Made by a program: the position numbers and the translations under genes. From positions 393,841-457,840 of the forward strand of contig OW240921.1 of the NCBI GenBank assembly GCA_933207985.1: a stretch of 64,000 nt of DNA. The letters are read 5' to 3'. Below the pieces are notes generated by a model. It was not told where the DNA came from. It was given only the letters and a program-made list of their open reading frames with translations, and did no database searches. How positions within the stretch are numbered: position 1 is the stretch's first letter; the number at the start of each line of letters is the position of its first letter. Below are positions 46,148 through 56,850 of this stretch, piece after piece. The stretch is from Pelobates cultripes. Taxonomy: Eukaryota > Chordata > Amphibia > Anura > Pelobatidae.

Positions 46148-46245
46148 CTGTTCGTCTGGACCAACGAAGGTAAGTGAGGGAAGGGGGGAGTCCCTTTTAA
46201 GTAGGTCTATTGCCCCTCCCACAAATTCAGGCCCTGCCTTCCAAC
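46148..46245 (-). repeat. Split direct repeat A1 (98 bp)
   Basis: The 5' terminus of the Ngaro-like element; same as A2 apart from two substitutions. The LINE resumes at 46246 with ATATGGTCAG. Confidence 0.93.
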
Positions 46246-47289
46246 ATATGGTCAGATCCTGGGAACATTTTAAGGGATTTGCCTAATTGTTTAATATCAT
46301 TGGCTCACTCTTTGGAAACTTGGGTTAAAATAAGGAAAACTTTGGGCTTAAGTTATTTAATTCCTAGAACATGTAAATTAAATATATTAGAAAATAATGT
46401 AGAGGATTTAACACTAAGACACTGGCCTAACAAAGATACATTAATCTTATCGGACATTATGCAGGGAGATAATATTCTACCATTTCAACAGATTGTGAAT
46501 AATCTCCAAGTACCATCTAAAGAAATATTTACATACCTTCGTATTAAACATTATATCCAGAAACATGTTATTCAATCTCTTTTCCCTTGGGCCAAAGAAT
46601 TGCAAACTATATTTTCATTTCAAACTGTACTTAAGATTATTTCAGTAGCTAATTTGCTCTTTAAAGGTCTTGATACTTTTCCTTATAAATTGGTTAAAAC
46701 ATGGGAAAACGAACTTAACTTAGCAATCTCTCCAAAGGATTGGTCTTCTTCTATAATTTTAGTAAATAAATCGGTTCATGGCCTAAACTTGACTGAGTGT
46801 CATTTTAAGGTACTTTATAGATGGTACTACACCTCAACAAGATTAGCTAAAATGTACACCTCTCAAGACCCTACTTGCTGGAGATGCGGTACCTATTCGG
46901 GTACATATATTCATACATGGTGGTTTTGCCCAGCAGTAAAACAACTCTGGCACTGGGCCTATAATATTTTCTCTGAAATATCTTTGAATGAGGTAACTTT
47001 TAAAGATACAAATAGAAACCCAGCTTCGGCACTTCTCCACCTTAATTGGCCCTTTAAATCTAAAAAACATATTTGTTTGGCTATTCATTGCTTTATTGCT
47101 ACTAAAATTACTATAGCTAGACAGTGGAAATCTTCCGTTCCCTTTCAAAAAACTTCTTTGATTAATCAGATTAAATTTCAACTAACAATGGAAAATGATA
47201 TGGTCAAAAATTGCTCAGTGTTATCCAAAAAAAGTGACTGGTATTCAACTTGGCTAAAAAACTGTTCTTTACTTTATGGTAATTTATAA
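46246..47289 (+). pseudogene. L1-like ORF2, C-terminal part after the Ngaro insertion
   Basis: Continues the ORF2 frame from 40623 (IWSDPGNILRDLPNCLISLA). It includes the C-terminal zinc-knuckle-like motif CWRCGTYSGTYIHTWWFC, followed by AVKQLWHWAYNIF, which is typical of L1/Tx1 ORF2 tails. It ends at a TAA at 47287-47289. The apparent Met start at 46210 lies in Ngaro repeat A1 and is an artefact. This piece has no internal stop. Confidence 0.9.
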
Positions 47290-47651
47290 TTTATAAGGTG
47301 ACATGTTTATAGATGTTCTAATTATAATTGAGTAGAGTAATTTATACTAGTGACAATATGTATTACGATAATGCCGCCCATTTCCATTGATATATCTTCC
47401 AATATTTGGCTACAGAGTTCTATACATTTTATACCAATGACTTCCTGATTTATGATATGTTTTTTTTTTTTTCCTTTCTTTCCTTACGATTGATTGTTAT
47501 ACTTTAATGAAAGCATTTTTTGTATATAATAAGATCTATTTATATCAATCGGATGTATTTTGTTTGATTGTATGTAAGTATTGTTTGTGATGTGATGTAA
47601 TTTAAAAACAAAATTTTTCTAATAAAGAATAATTATAAATAAAAAAAAAAA
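47290..47651 (+). other. L1-like LINE 3' UTR and A-rich tail
   Basis: AT-rich 3' UTR ending with AATAAAGAATAATTATAAAT and an A run directly before the second target-duplication copy. Confidence 0.85.
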
Positions 47652-48394
47652 AGAATGTGACGGCAGATAAGAACCATTCGGCTCATCTAGTCTGCACAAT
47701 TTTCTAAATACTTTCATTAGTCCCTGGCCTTATCTTATAGTTAGGATAGCCTTATGCCTATCCCACGCATGCTTAAACTCCTTTACTGTGTTAACCTCTA
47801 CCACTTCAGCTGGAAGGCTATTCCATGCATCCACTACCCTCTCAGTAAAGTAATACTTCCTGTTATTATTTTTAAACCTTTGTCCCTCTAATTTAAAACT
47901 ATGTCCTCTTGTTGTGGTAGTTTTTCTTCTTTTAAATATAGTCTCCTCCTTAACTGTGTTGATTCCCTTTATATATGTAAATGTTTCTATCATATCCCCC
48001 CTGTCTCGTCTTTCCTCCAAGCTATACATGTTAAGATCCTTTAACCTTTCCTGGTAAGTTTTATCCCGCAATCCATGAACCAGTTTAGTAGCCCTTCTCT
48101 GAACCCTCTCTAAGGTATCAATATCCTTCTGAAGATACGGTCTCCAGTTCTGTGTACAATACTCCAAGTGAGGTCTCACCAGTGTTCTGTACAATGGCAT
48201 GAGCACTTCCCTCTTTCTACTGCTAATACCTCTCCCTATACAACCAAGCATTCTGCTAGCATTTCCTGCTGCTCTATTACATTGTCTGCCTACCTTTAAG
48301 TCATCAGAAATAATCACCCCTAAATCCCTTTCCTCATATGTTGAGGTTAGAACTCTATCAAATATTCTGTACTCTGCCCTTGGGTTTTTACGTC

Positions 48395-48604
48395 CAAGAT
48401 AATCACTAGCTCTTGTAAAAGCTACACAGCTATACCTGCTAGACTCTCTGAAAGCTGGATCCTGCGTTTGGGTCCAGGGTGGGTGGAGGACAGTGAGGGG
48501 CTACGGTGCTTATGGTGTCCGATGCGATGCTTATAGCACTCCAGGCTACTGGGAAGCAGCATCTGTCAGAGGCACCCAGTCGGGGTGCCAGGTGGTCCGT
48601 CACA
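48395..48604 (+). mobile_element. LTR (family A) 3' fragment fused to CR1
   Basis: From AGATAATCACTAGCTCTTGT to GGTGGTCCGTCACA, the last 210 or so bases of a family-A LTR. It begins exactly where CR1 sequence stops, so one of the two was deleted or inserted into the other. Confidence 0.75.
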
Positions 48605-50165
48605 GTGGCTGTAATTGTTGTAGCTGTGTGTGGGGTACATGTGAGTGATGTGTGTGGCTCAGCTCAAAGATCAGACCAGATCAAAGTCAGGTTAGAATAT
48701 TGTGTGTCTACACTTTGTTGGCTTGTCTTGTTATGTTTATTTCATTTTACTTATTTACTTGATTGATTTCTTTCTTTTCTTACTGTATATGTATTTATGT
48801 AGGGTTTTATCTGATAGTGGAAACGCTGGTTTTGTTTTGTACGGTATAGACTTGGGATTTCTGATTACCTATTTTATTCCCTTTTATTCATGTCAGTTTT
48901 TTATCTTACAGTTTATATCAGTACATAATACTGATTTCACTATTAGAGGGTGAGCCCCCCTCCTAAACTCAGCCCAATACTGATATTTATACTGCTTCCT
49001 GTCAGTGTTACTGTTTATCTTACAGTATGTCAGTACATAATACTGATTTCATTATTAGAGGGTGAGCCCCTCTCATAAACTCAGCCCAATACTGATATGG
49101 ATGCTGATTTCATTATTAGTGGGTGAGCCACTCTCATAAAATGTTCTCCTTGTGGCTTCGCTCGCCACTCCACAGGCACTCTCCCACCGCCACACACTCT
49201 CCCTGAGGCACTGTGGAGATTTCCTGACTGTCAGGTTTCTGCATTTGGACGTTTTTAATGTTTGCCTATTCTCTCCTTTTTAATCTACCGAACACGTATA
49301 TCTATGTGTGCTGGGCGGTTTGTATTTTCTATCAGGCATTCGCACGGGTTCGTGCATTCACATACGCCTGCTTTTTGTCCTTTAATCTACCAAACGCGTA
49401 TTCAAACCAATGCACGTTCGATGGTTTGTATTTCTTCCTGATCGACCATGTGGACCGTTTTACTCCCAAACGCACATCCTCAGCGTTCGGTAGTTTCCCT
49501 TAGAATTGCTTGTTTCGCGAATGAACTTGTTCGCGCCTTTTAGGTGTTCCTTTTTTTCGCCGTTCATTTTTCTCCTGTATTGCTGTTCTGTCTCTATTAG
49601 CTGTATTTCAAACGACCGTTCGACAGATTTCTCGCAAACGCATTTTGCAGGATTTTTTCCATGGCCACTTTGGATCACGCCTCATGAGATTCGTGGCGGC
49701 CATTTAACCCTTTCCGGTTGCTAGCAATTTAACAGGGATGAGCCCCTGATTTATAAATGTACCCTAGCTTATGCTAGTTGCTGCTTTTACTGGAATACTT
49801 CTATACTAATATTACAGGGGCGGAGCCCCCATCATATTGTTACATACCCTGGTACCTTACCTTGCCGGAAAATATTGGTTATTTGATCTGTCTGTCACTG
49901 TTACAACTCCTATGATTGGCCTGTCTGTGCCACCGTACCTCCCTATGGGATATACTACTGCAGGTTTTATTATTACTGGGTGAAGCAAGTTATTACTGAG
50001 ATATATAAATATTGGAATTGGTGCAGAAATTTGCTTCTGTTCACCTTGCCTGCTGCAGGGACCTGTCAAGGGGGTGAGCCCCCATATACTACTGCCGAGT
50101 GGAGCTGTGCTTGCAGTCTCAATGTACCTGGGTGACCCCCAGCGTTGCCTCTATATACATTACTA
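48605..50165. other. Non-coding stretch with short direct repeats and LTR-like U3 motifs
   Basis: No gene supported. Three copies of a block with ATAATACTGATTTCATTATT and GAGGGTGAGCCCC lie at about 48920-49140. The 49260-49720 part is rich in CGAAC/GTTCG motifs and GGCGGCCATTT, as in the U3 regions of the LTR families here, so it may be LTR-derived. Confidence 0.45.
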
Positions 50166-50599
50166 TGGGTCGCATTTTTTTTTTCAATTTATATTTTTAT
50201 TGAATTTTCACATATAAGCATTCATTCTCGTCAGAGTATGGTATTGAAAAATAAACATTATAAAATAAATATTAGAAACTTAACATTGCTTTTCTATTGT
50301 GGGTAAACAAGCGCTTTCTCGGGGACCAGCCTATGCAACTGGTTCGTATGTGCTCTGCCCTATATACTGTGCACTTGTTCAGAGTCTGCGGACAGCAATG
50401 AGCCCTCTCCGGAGCCTCCTTGTGCCCTGATGCCAGAGTTTTGGCTGTTTTCCTTGTGCTCCATTGGGGCTCCATGGTCCAGGCGGCTCCAAGGTGCACT
50501 TGTGCTCCATTGGGGCTCCCTGGTCCAGACGGCTCCAAGGTCCCCAGAGCTATCGAACCTCCCGGTCTCTCATCTTCTTAGCCACTGGGGCCAGTTTTC
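50166..50599. repeat. LINE-tail-like sequence and a duplicated segment of about 55 bp
   Basis: A T-run followed by CAATTTATATTTTTATTGAA looks like a reversed LINE 3' tail. At 50452-50545 the block TTGTGCTCCATTGGGGCTCC, followed by TGGTCCAG and CGGCTCCAAGGT, is duplicated in tandem. Confidence 0.5.
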
Positions 50600-51265
50600 T
50601 CTTTTCTACTAGTGTGGTAAAGGGGATGTCACTGTATTGCTGTATCCTACTACGCATGGACAATTTCTCTGCAATTCGTAACATAAACCACTTAGGTGGC
50701 ATTTGTTCTCAGACAATGATGCATCTCACAAAGGAAATCTTCGACTATTGACTACCATGCAATACCACATTGATGGCGGAACATCTTCCAGGGGAAACCT
50801 CTCGACACTGGAGGGGCAACAACTATTGGCACCTAACTCCACACATATTGACAACACTGAACAACCTGAGAGGTCTGCTCACAATCGACTTGTCACGTCT
50901 AGCACCAACCGCCAACTACTGATTTTCTACAGCTGATTACTAGACCCAGATGGTGCAGCAGTAGACGCATTCCTGCAGACATGGCCAACCGAAATGGCTT
51001 ACGCATTACCACCCTTTGCAATGATCGCAAGAGTGGTTCAACACATCAGATCACTTGAAGTGGCAAGCCCTCTGGTGATGCCCCAGTGGCAAAGTCAACT
51101 TTGGTCCCCAGATCTCCTCGCACTGTCAAACCAGGACCCTGCGCTATTAACAGACAATCAGATGAGACTCACGGATTCCATGGGGAACCCTCATCACATG
51201 CTATAAAAAGGACATCTCTCTTTAGAGGCCTGGAGTCTTTTGGGGGTGTTTGATGGCCTGATGAC

Positions 51266-52078
51266 TGTAACTGAGCTTCCTGTACCCCAGTTGGGTACCT
51301 CCGCCGCCGGATGCTCCTAGTACTCACCAAGGAATCCTAGCACTCCTCCAGACACCATAAGCACTGCAGACCGCACAACTGCCGCAGCTTGATTGGGGTC
51401 TCGCAGTCTCCTACCCACCCTGGACCTACGACAAGGCTCCAGGTTCTAGTGGGTGAACCTCTCTTCCTCCAGAGAGTCAAGCAGGAATAGCTCCTACAAG
51501 AGCTTAGAGAATCCAAGGGAGTATAATGATTATAGCAATCCCTTGTAGTGATATAGCTGTCCCCTCCACACAAGAGACAAGACTCAAGTTGAGGGTGAAG
51601 AGGAACTGACTTTTAATGGAGGCCCACTGGCCTTTTATGCAAGTTTCCAAATAAGGGTGACACCAAGGGACACAAAGTGAATAAACCAATAAAAACAGAG
51701 TCATACAGTGAGACACTCCCATACACAAACAAGAGAATCCCTCCTCTGTGCTTGGGAGATAATTGAACCAGGAACTGTACTAATCTAACCCAATTTTCTC
51801 CAAGCCCAGAAAAACATACAATTTTATGAAACCCCAAGAAGTTCCTTAAAAACATATAAAACCTCATAACAGTTACATCCCCTAATAGCCCCGATCTGGG
51901 TGAAAAACATATCCAGAAATCAGCCAGATCAGTTCAGTGGTTCAGGAATTTCCTGGAAGTCAGTTTTAACCGACCGTGCACATGGTCCTATGCCCAAAAC
52001 AGTTCCATGAAATCAGAGCCAACAGTCTGTGGGCAAGAGGCTCGTGGCAAACTCACTTGGAGAGGAGAGTTTGTCACA
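51266..52078 (-). mobile_element. Solo LTR (family C) inserted in the DIRS-like relic
   Basis: On the plus strand TGTAACTGAGCTTCCTGTAC to GAGAGTTTGTCACA, flanked by a perfect 5-bp duplication ATGAC (51261-51265 and 52079-52083). The U5-side part aligns with the LTR starting at 3718 (TTGGGTACCTCCG, GCAGCTTGATTGGGGTCTCG). The minus-strand TATA-like site is CATAAAAGGCC (about 51629-51639). Confidence 0.88.
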
Positions 52079-52635
52079 ATGACTTATCATCAACGGCTAG
52101 AGATATACTCTGGGACTCATGGGCCCCTGGAACGAGGAAGTGTTACCTCTCAGCTTGGAATTCACTGGGCAATTGGTCGGATTTTGAACATTCGAGCATA
52201 CCACATGGACGTCTTCTCGTACATTACACGTACATTGACCCTTCCTTCAGCACGCACTTGGTCCGGGTGCGGCAGCCTTTTCCGCCTTCACAGCAGGGGC
52301 CTTGTTATCAGATATATTGCTCTCGGCAGACTGGTCACGAGAACCCACCTTTCGGACATTTTACTCTCACCTGTCCTCTATTGCCGCTTTCTCTCTATTA
52401 CCTTAGTGGTGAAAATGCAAAATATGAAGCCTCTTGTCATGTGATAAAAGAAGATTATTCTAGCTTTAGTGTACTTATAATCTTAATTTTAATAATGACA
52501 GGAGGCAAGTATTCCCCCCCCCTATTGAATTTCCCTCCCATTCAGGTTGGTTCGCATCTCCAGGTAAGTGATGTATGTTATCAATATGGTACTGGTCGTT
52601 TTCTTGTGACTACGTAATTGACTCTATTAACTCTA

Positions 52636-54199
52636 TGTGTAAGAAAATTCTCCGTCATGTGTTCCTGGAGGAGCCTGTGTCACGATTCCGGAACCTAACA
52701 CGCTAACAGATCACAGAGAGGAAGGGTGCTATACCAGTCCTTAGAGTGGCCGGGCTAAGCACACTAAGAATGGTCAGGAGACAAGCCAAGTAAAGGGAGC
52801 CAGAAAACGGGAGAACGAGAAACAAGCCGAGGTCAAAGGAGTGGAGAAGACAGGATAATCGGAATAACGAGCCAAATAATCAGTAACCAGAGAGAAACAC
52901 GAGCAAACTGCACTACAGGTAACACAAGACCACAACAGGGCACTGAGGGACAGGAAAGGTAAGTATAAATACCCTTGGTTTAATTCTGATAGGATAACTT
53001 CCAATCAGAATTAACAATCACACGTGGGGGATATCTATACCTCCCACTGTGATTGTGGTACTGTTTCTTTAACGCCGGGTCACTCACGTGACCCCGGCAT
53101 TTGCATAATTTAGTGACCTCCCATCATGCAGCGTTATACATTCTGCCGCTGGGGGGCATGGAGGACGCAAGCGGCGAGCGGCAGAGAGGAGACGCCGCTC
53201 GCCGACAGGTGAGACGAGGGGAGACCGCGGGTGGCGACGGACTGAGGGTGAGTGCTGCAAGTGGCGTGCAGCCTCCCCTCCTAGCCGCCCGCGGATCCCT
53301 GACAGCCTGCATGCCAGCCTTCTGCCTCAGGACTATGGGCCCTGCAATATACCTTGCCCAATGCACTTTAAAAGGCTCCATCCATGTGATTTATGTACTT
53401 TTCTACTCCAGAAAGAGAGATTGACCGTTAGCCCTGATTCCCTGGAAATGTTTTGGGCATAGGACCATGTGCACGGTCGGTCAAAATTATGACTTCCATG
53501 GAAATCCCGACTCCCTGAACCAATCTGGGTGATTTTGTATGTTGGTCCCCCAGATCGGGGCTATTGGCGGATGTGACTTTTGTGGGGTTTCAATGTGTTT
53601 TGGTGTTATTGTAAAATCTATGTTTTCTGAGACTGGAGATAATTGAGTTTAGTACAGCTCCTGACTCAATTATCTCTAAGCACAGGAGAGGGATTATCCT
53701 GTTTTTTTGTGGGAGTGTCCTGGACCTGAGAGCCAATGTAATTACAGTGTGTACTTTGTCACAGTCCCCTCTCAGGTCCAGTGGGGAATGCCCTTGGAAT
53801 ATGTTATGGAAAACCCCTTGCATGGGGACTTGCGTATAAGGCTGCATGTGGCTCCCATTAAACCAATTCTTCTTCACCCTCAACATAGAGCCTCATCTCA
53901 TGTGTGGAGGGAACAGCTATATTCACTCTGGGGATTGCTATACTTATTATACTCCCTTGGATTATAATCACTAGCTCTTGTAAGAGCTGTCTTCCTTTAC
54001 ACTCTGGATTGGGAGAGGTCTACCCACAGGAAACTGGATCCTGGTCTTGGGTCCAGGGTGGGTGGAGAACAGTGAGACCCCAACCAAGCTGTAACGCTGG
54101 CTGCGGGGTTTACAGTGGTTATGTTGTCTGGTGGAGTGCTTGGAGTACTCAGTGAGCACTAGGAAACATCGATTGGCAGAGGCCAGACTGTCCGCCACA
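52636..54199 (+). mobile_element. Solo LTR (family A) inserted in the DIRS-like relic
   Basis: Runs from TGTGTAAGAAAATTCTCC to GACTGTCCGCCACA with a 5-bp duplication CTCTA (52631-52635 and 54200-54204). It contains CCAGATCGGGGCTATTGGCG, the GGAGATAATTGAGTT pair, a TATA-like GTATAAGGC near 53834 and CCCATTAAA. It is interrupted by LTR F at 52678-53304. Confidence 0.88.
52678..53304. mobile_element. Solo LTR (family F, 627 bp) inserted in the family-A LTR
   Basis: TGTCACGATTCCGGAACC to CGGATCCCTGACA, flanked by a perfect 5-bp duplication GCCTG (52673-52677 and 53305-53309). Removing it restores the family-A block GGAGGAGCCTGCATGCCAGC. A TATA-like GTATAAATACCC lies at about 52962. This is a different LTR family from A, B and C. 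Confidence 0.88.
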
Positions 54200-54688
54200 C
54201 TCTAGATGGAAAGTTGGGGTTGTTTTTCATATATAGTTGATATATGTATAGATATTCTATATTAGGTAGCTATATTATGGTACGTATGTTAAATTTTATA
54301 GATCACGATAGATTGTGATAGTACTGAATTATGTGCATCCTCTTTTGTGAGTGTTACTCATGTTGTTCAGTTTTTCATTCCATATCACTAAAATGCTCTC
54401 AGTCTCTTTCAGCTTAAAAGACACAAAGAGATCTTCTACATCAAGTGTTCAAGGATATTCATTGTTCCCAGTTTTGAATGAATCCAACCGTTCTTCATCG
54501 TTCCTGGAATTTAAACTGTCTTCGTTATTCCGTATGGTTCTTCAGTTGATCGTGTGACTTGTGATGTCGCCGTTATCAAGAGAAAGTAACTCAGTGGAAG
54601 GTGTATATTATACTCTCTGCATGTCTCTGATTGGTTCCTTTTTTTCTCTATATGTCTTTGCTGCTATGGAGTAGTAAAGGAAGATTAT

Positions 54689-54755
54689 GCAAAATACTTG
54701 CCTCCTGGATTATTATTATTAAAGATTATTAGTATACTAAAGCTAGCATAATCTT
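54689..54755. repeat. Inverted terminal repeat of the DIRS-like relic
   Basis: AATACTTGCCTCCTGGATTA, then ACTAAAGCTAGCATAATCTT, are the reverse complement, with changes, of 52446-52516. DIRS elements have inverted terminal repeats plus an internal complementary copy, which fits. Confidence 0.65.
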
Positions 54756-54760
54756 CAATT

Positions 54761-55340
54761 ATCTCTCAGTTATAGTGAACCACACAGAGAATACCCCAAA
54801 CCACACTCATTTTCCACAGGAATTCCACAATTCTTATATCCCCCAATAGCCCGGATCCGAGCATCCAAGTTCTCCAAATAGTACTCAAATCCATTAGGTG
54901 GAATGGAATCGCCATCCGGGGAATGTTTTGACCGGCCAGCCACAAGGTTGTAGCCTAAAACAGTTCCATGGCGAAATAGGCTGCGATCGGTCAACTTTCA
55001 GGAGTTCCTGTGCGCTTGAAACCGAATGCTCCCCCCTGGCTTTAGAGAACAAATGTTCCTCTTATTCATATGAGTAATCTTCTCGAAAAACGCTCTCCTG
55101 GCTTATTTTGGGGGAAGCAGGCGGCGGTATAAATTCAGCGGTGTTCGCGAGGTAGCGTGTCCGATTTTAGTACCATACATTCGATGTCCAAGTACCTCTG
55201 CCTGCATTTGTGAGACACCTAGAAGAGCAGTTAAGTTAATGGGTACTTTGAAGTTAATGAGCCTGAGGGTGGTCTGGATTTGTTTGGTATAAAAGGGGAA
55301 AACGGGTCTTCGTTCGGTAACCGTACAACCATGATTATAA
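54761..55340 (-). mobile_element. LTR-like fragment (family A-related), minus orientation
   Basis: Inverse of family-A U3 blocks: AATAGCCCGGATCCGAGCAT, AAAACAGTTCCATGG and ATCGGTCAACTTT, with GTGTTCGCGAGG-type motifs. Truncated at both ends; no duplication found. Confidence 0.5.
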
Positions 55341-55499
55341 CTGAAATGGAAAGTTTAATAAGTGATGGGGTGTTCTGTCACACTCACAGTATAATAAAGA
55401 AAGAATTAGTAAGGGGCCAGTGCTCTAAAATTATACAGGAAAAACAGCAAATAACAGGACAGCACACATGAACAGTAAGACTCCCTCACAGGCCTTACA

Positions 55500-56850
55500 A
55501 GTAGAGAAAGCAGTGGAAAAGAAAGTGGGAGATAGGCGGCGCCAGTGAATAAATATTAAAAGCAGGTAAAACAAATATATAGTCTGAAAAAAAGTTCAAG
55601 AGGTAGAGTCCAGGAAAACCTTTAGAATACTGTATGTCAAAGCCAACGATAATTCAATCAAGGGAAAGCCGCTCTATGAGGTAAGGCTGTTCTTAAAGTC
55701 CGTATGTGGAGGTAAAATAAACAACTAATGGTGCAATATATTCAACAATCAGTTAACAGATGGTGAAAAGTCTGATAGGATCCTACTCACTTTTAAGAGC
55801 TAAGGAACTAGCTCTAGTATGAAGTGGTATAATCCCCACTTGTAGGATACGTGAGATAGTGTAGATACTGTAACGGCACCCCCAGGCATAAAAGGGTTAA
55901 ACCGCCGTTTAGTAGATCTTCCCTTCCAGAGACACAGGCACAGCTACTGCAAAACACCAAACTCCCAAACAGGATACCAAGTAGCACTCCTAATTCCCGA
56001 ACTGGAACCTCACGAATAGCTGCTAGCAGCTGTACAGGAAAAGCACCTAAGCGGCTTACACTCTTGGCAATCAGTCTCTAACGGCATACAGTAAATCCCC
56101 CCAAGAACGAGCCAAAGCTCCGTGTTGAGAGTCAAGCAGTGAACAGACAGAGCTGTGGGTTTATTGTTCTTATTTACACATTAGTACCACCCACAGGGTT
56201 TTGGAACACAACCAATAAACACATACAATACACTCAGACACTCCCACACAAAATCCTCCCCTCTGCCTGTGATACAATTGCCTTACACTGTGGTAATGTA
56301 ATTATCACAAGCATAGAAATAAAAAATTTTCACATTATTCATAACTTGAAAAGTATGCATCACATTCACATAAAATTTACAAATTATTACCATAAAAACT
56401 TACATTTTCAGAATCAGCATACTCCAAATACAAACATATATCAAAATCATCCAAATTGGTCCAGTGGTTAAAAAGATAGATCATAGTCCTTTGTGACCAA
56501 AGGAAGCATGGCTTTTCTGCGTTTCAACATGGGGCCATAGTCTAAAGGCAGCAGACGGGCAATCAGGCTCCTCCAATGCACAGTGGCGAGATTGGTCTCG
56601 TCACAGACACTGTCTTGTCTAAAGGAGGGTCATATGAAATATAAAAGGCACAGCAATAGTTCCCTCTATTTAAAAATCACAAGTACGGAAATAAAATATA
56701 AAGTGGTTACTCACATTTACATGAGCAGGCGGACTGCTCAATGTATAGGGCTTGAGTGGTATAATCCACACCTCGGATTCTTTGGAGTAATGTCTCACTG
56801 GAACAGGATAAAAACTCGGAAGCCAGGTAAAAACAGTATTAAAATAAAAT
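55500..56850 (-). mobile_element. Penelope-like element UTR, split by LTR B
   Basis: Inverse of the 62690-63310 sequence: AGCCAACGATAATTCAATCA, AGTGGTATAATCCCCAC, GATACGTGAGATAGTGTAG and, beyond the LTR, ACATGAGCAGGCGGACTGCTC. The two copies align over several hundred bases apart from the LTR B insertion. The assignment to a Penelope-like UTR is inferred from the nearby RT and hammerhead-like motif. Confidence 0.6.
55869..56605 (-). mobile_element. Solo LTR (family B) inserted in the PLE-like UTR
   Basis: TGTAACGGCACCCCCAGGC to GGTCTCGTCACA, flanked by GATAC (55864-55868) and GACAC (56606-56610), a 5-bp duplication with one change. The homologous unfilled site is present inverted at about 62928-62945 (AGTATCTACACTATCTC). 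It is shorter than the copy at 24814-26017 because its U3 is deleted. Confidence 0.88.

Larger units (their letters stand above)
40624..46245 (-). mobile_element. Complete Ngaro-like tyrosine-recombinase retrotransposon with split direct repeats
   Basis: Read on the minus strand the order is A1 (46245-46148), 5' leader, gag, RT/RNase H, tyrosine recombinase, B1 (41011-40888), A2 (40887-40790), a 42-bp spacer, B2 (40747-40624). B1 and A2 abut exactly. This A1-ORFs-B1-A2-B2 plan is the hallmark of Ngaro/PAT-type elements. There is no target duplication, as expected for recombinase-mediated insertion, and the LINE frame resumes in phase after the element. All three ORFs carry frameshifts. Confidence 0.92.
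37095..47651 (+). mobile_element. L1/Tx1-like LINE with 17-bp target duplication, split by Ngaro element
   Basis: Bounded by the 17-bp duplication AGAATGTGACGGCAGAT and ending in an A-rich tail (AATAAAGAATAATTATAAAT followed by an A run, 47620-47651). Excluding the 5622-bp Ngaro insertion, the LINE is about 4.9 kb. It has an 810-bp 5' region and one ORF2, and no ORF1 between them. Confidence 0.9.
37071..48394 (-). pseudogene. CR1 LINE 3' end, split by an L1-like LINE
   Basis: Two pieces belong together: 37071-37094 and 47652-48394. The right piece encodes, on the minus strand (48317 to 47730), ISDDLKVGRQCNRAAGNASR, PLYRTLVRPHLEYCTQNWRP and LERVQRRATKLVHGL, the C-terminal part of CR1 ORF2. 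The CR1 3' terminus ATAGAATGTGACGGCAGAT is cut by the L1-like element, and AGAATGTGACGGCAGAT is present on both sides (37078-37094 and 47652-47668). The copy is 5'-truncated at 48394, where an LTR fragment starts. Confidence 0.88.
50600..54760 (+). mobile_element. DIRS-like retrotransposon relic, split by two LTRs
   Basis: Plus-strand RNase H pieces (LRMDNFSAIRNINHLGG at about 50653, MAYALPPFAMIARVVQHIR at 50994) are followed, after an LTR insertion, by the start of a tyrosine recombinase (LWDSWAPGTRKCYLSAWNSL, about 52112). Many stops break it. An inverted repeat pair (52446-52516 and 54689-54755: TACTTGCCTCC and ACTAAAGCTAG blocks) matches the inverted-repeat ends of DIRS elements. Gag and most of RT are absent. 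Confidence 0.75.

Noticed and set aside
46210..46245. Met start of the 46210-47289 ORF as a real gene start
   Set aside because: The first codons lie in Ngaro repeat A1; the LINE frame enters from the insertion point at 46246.
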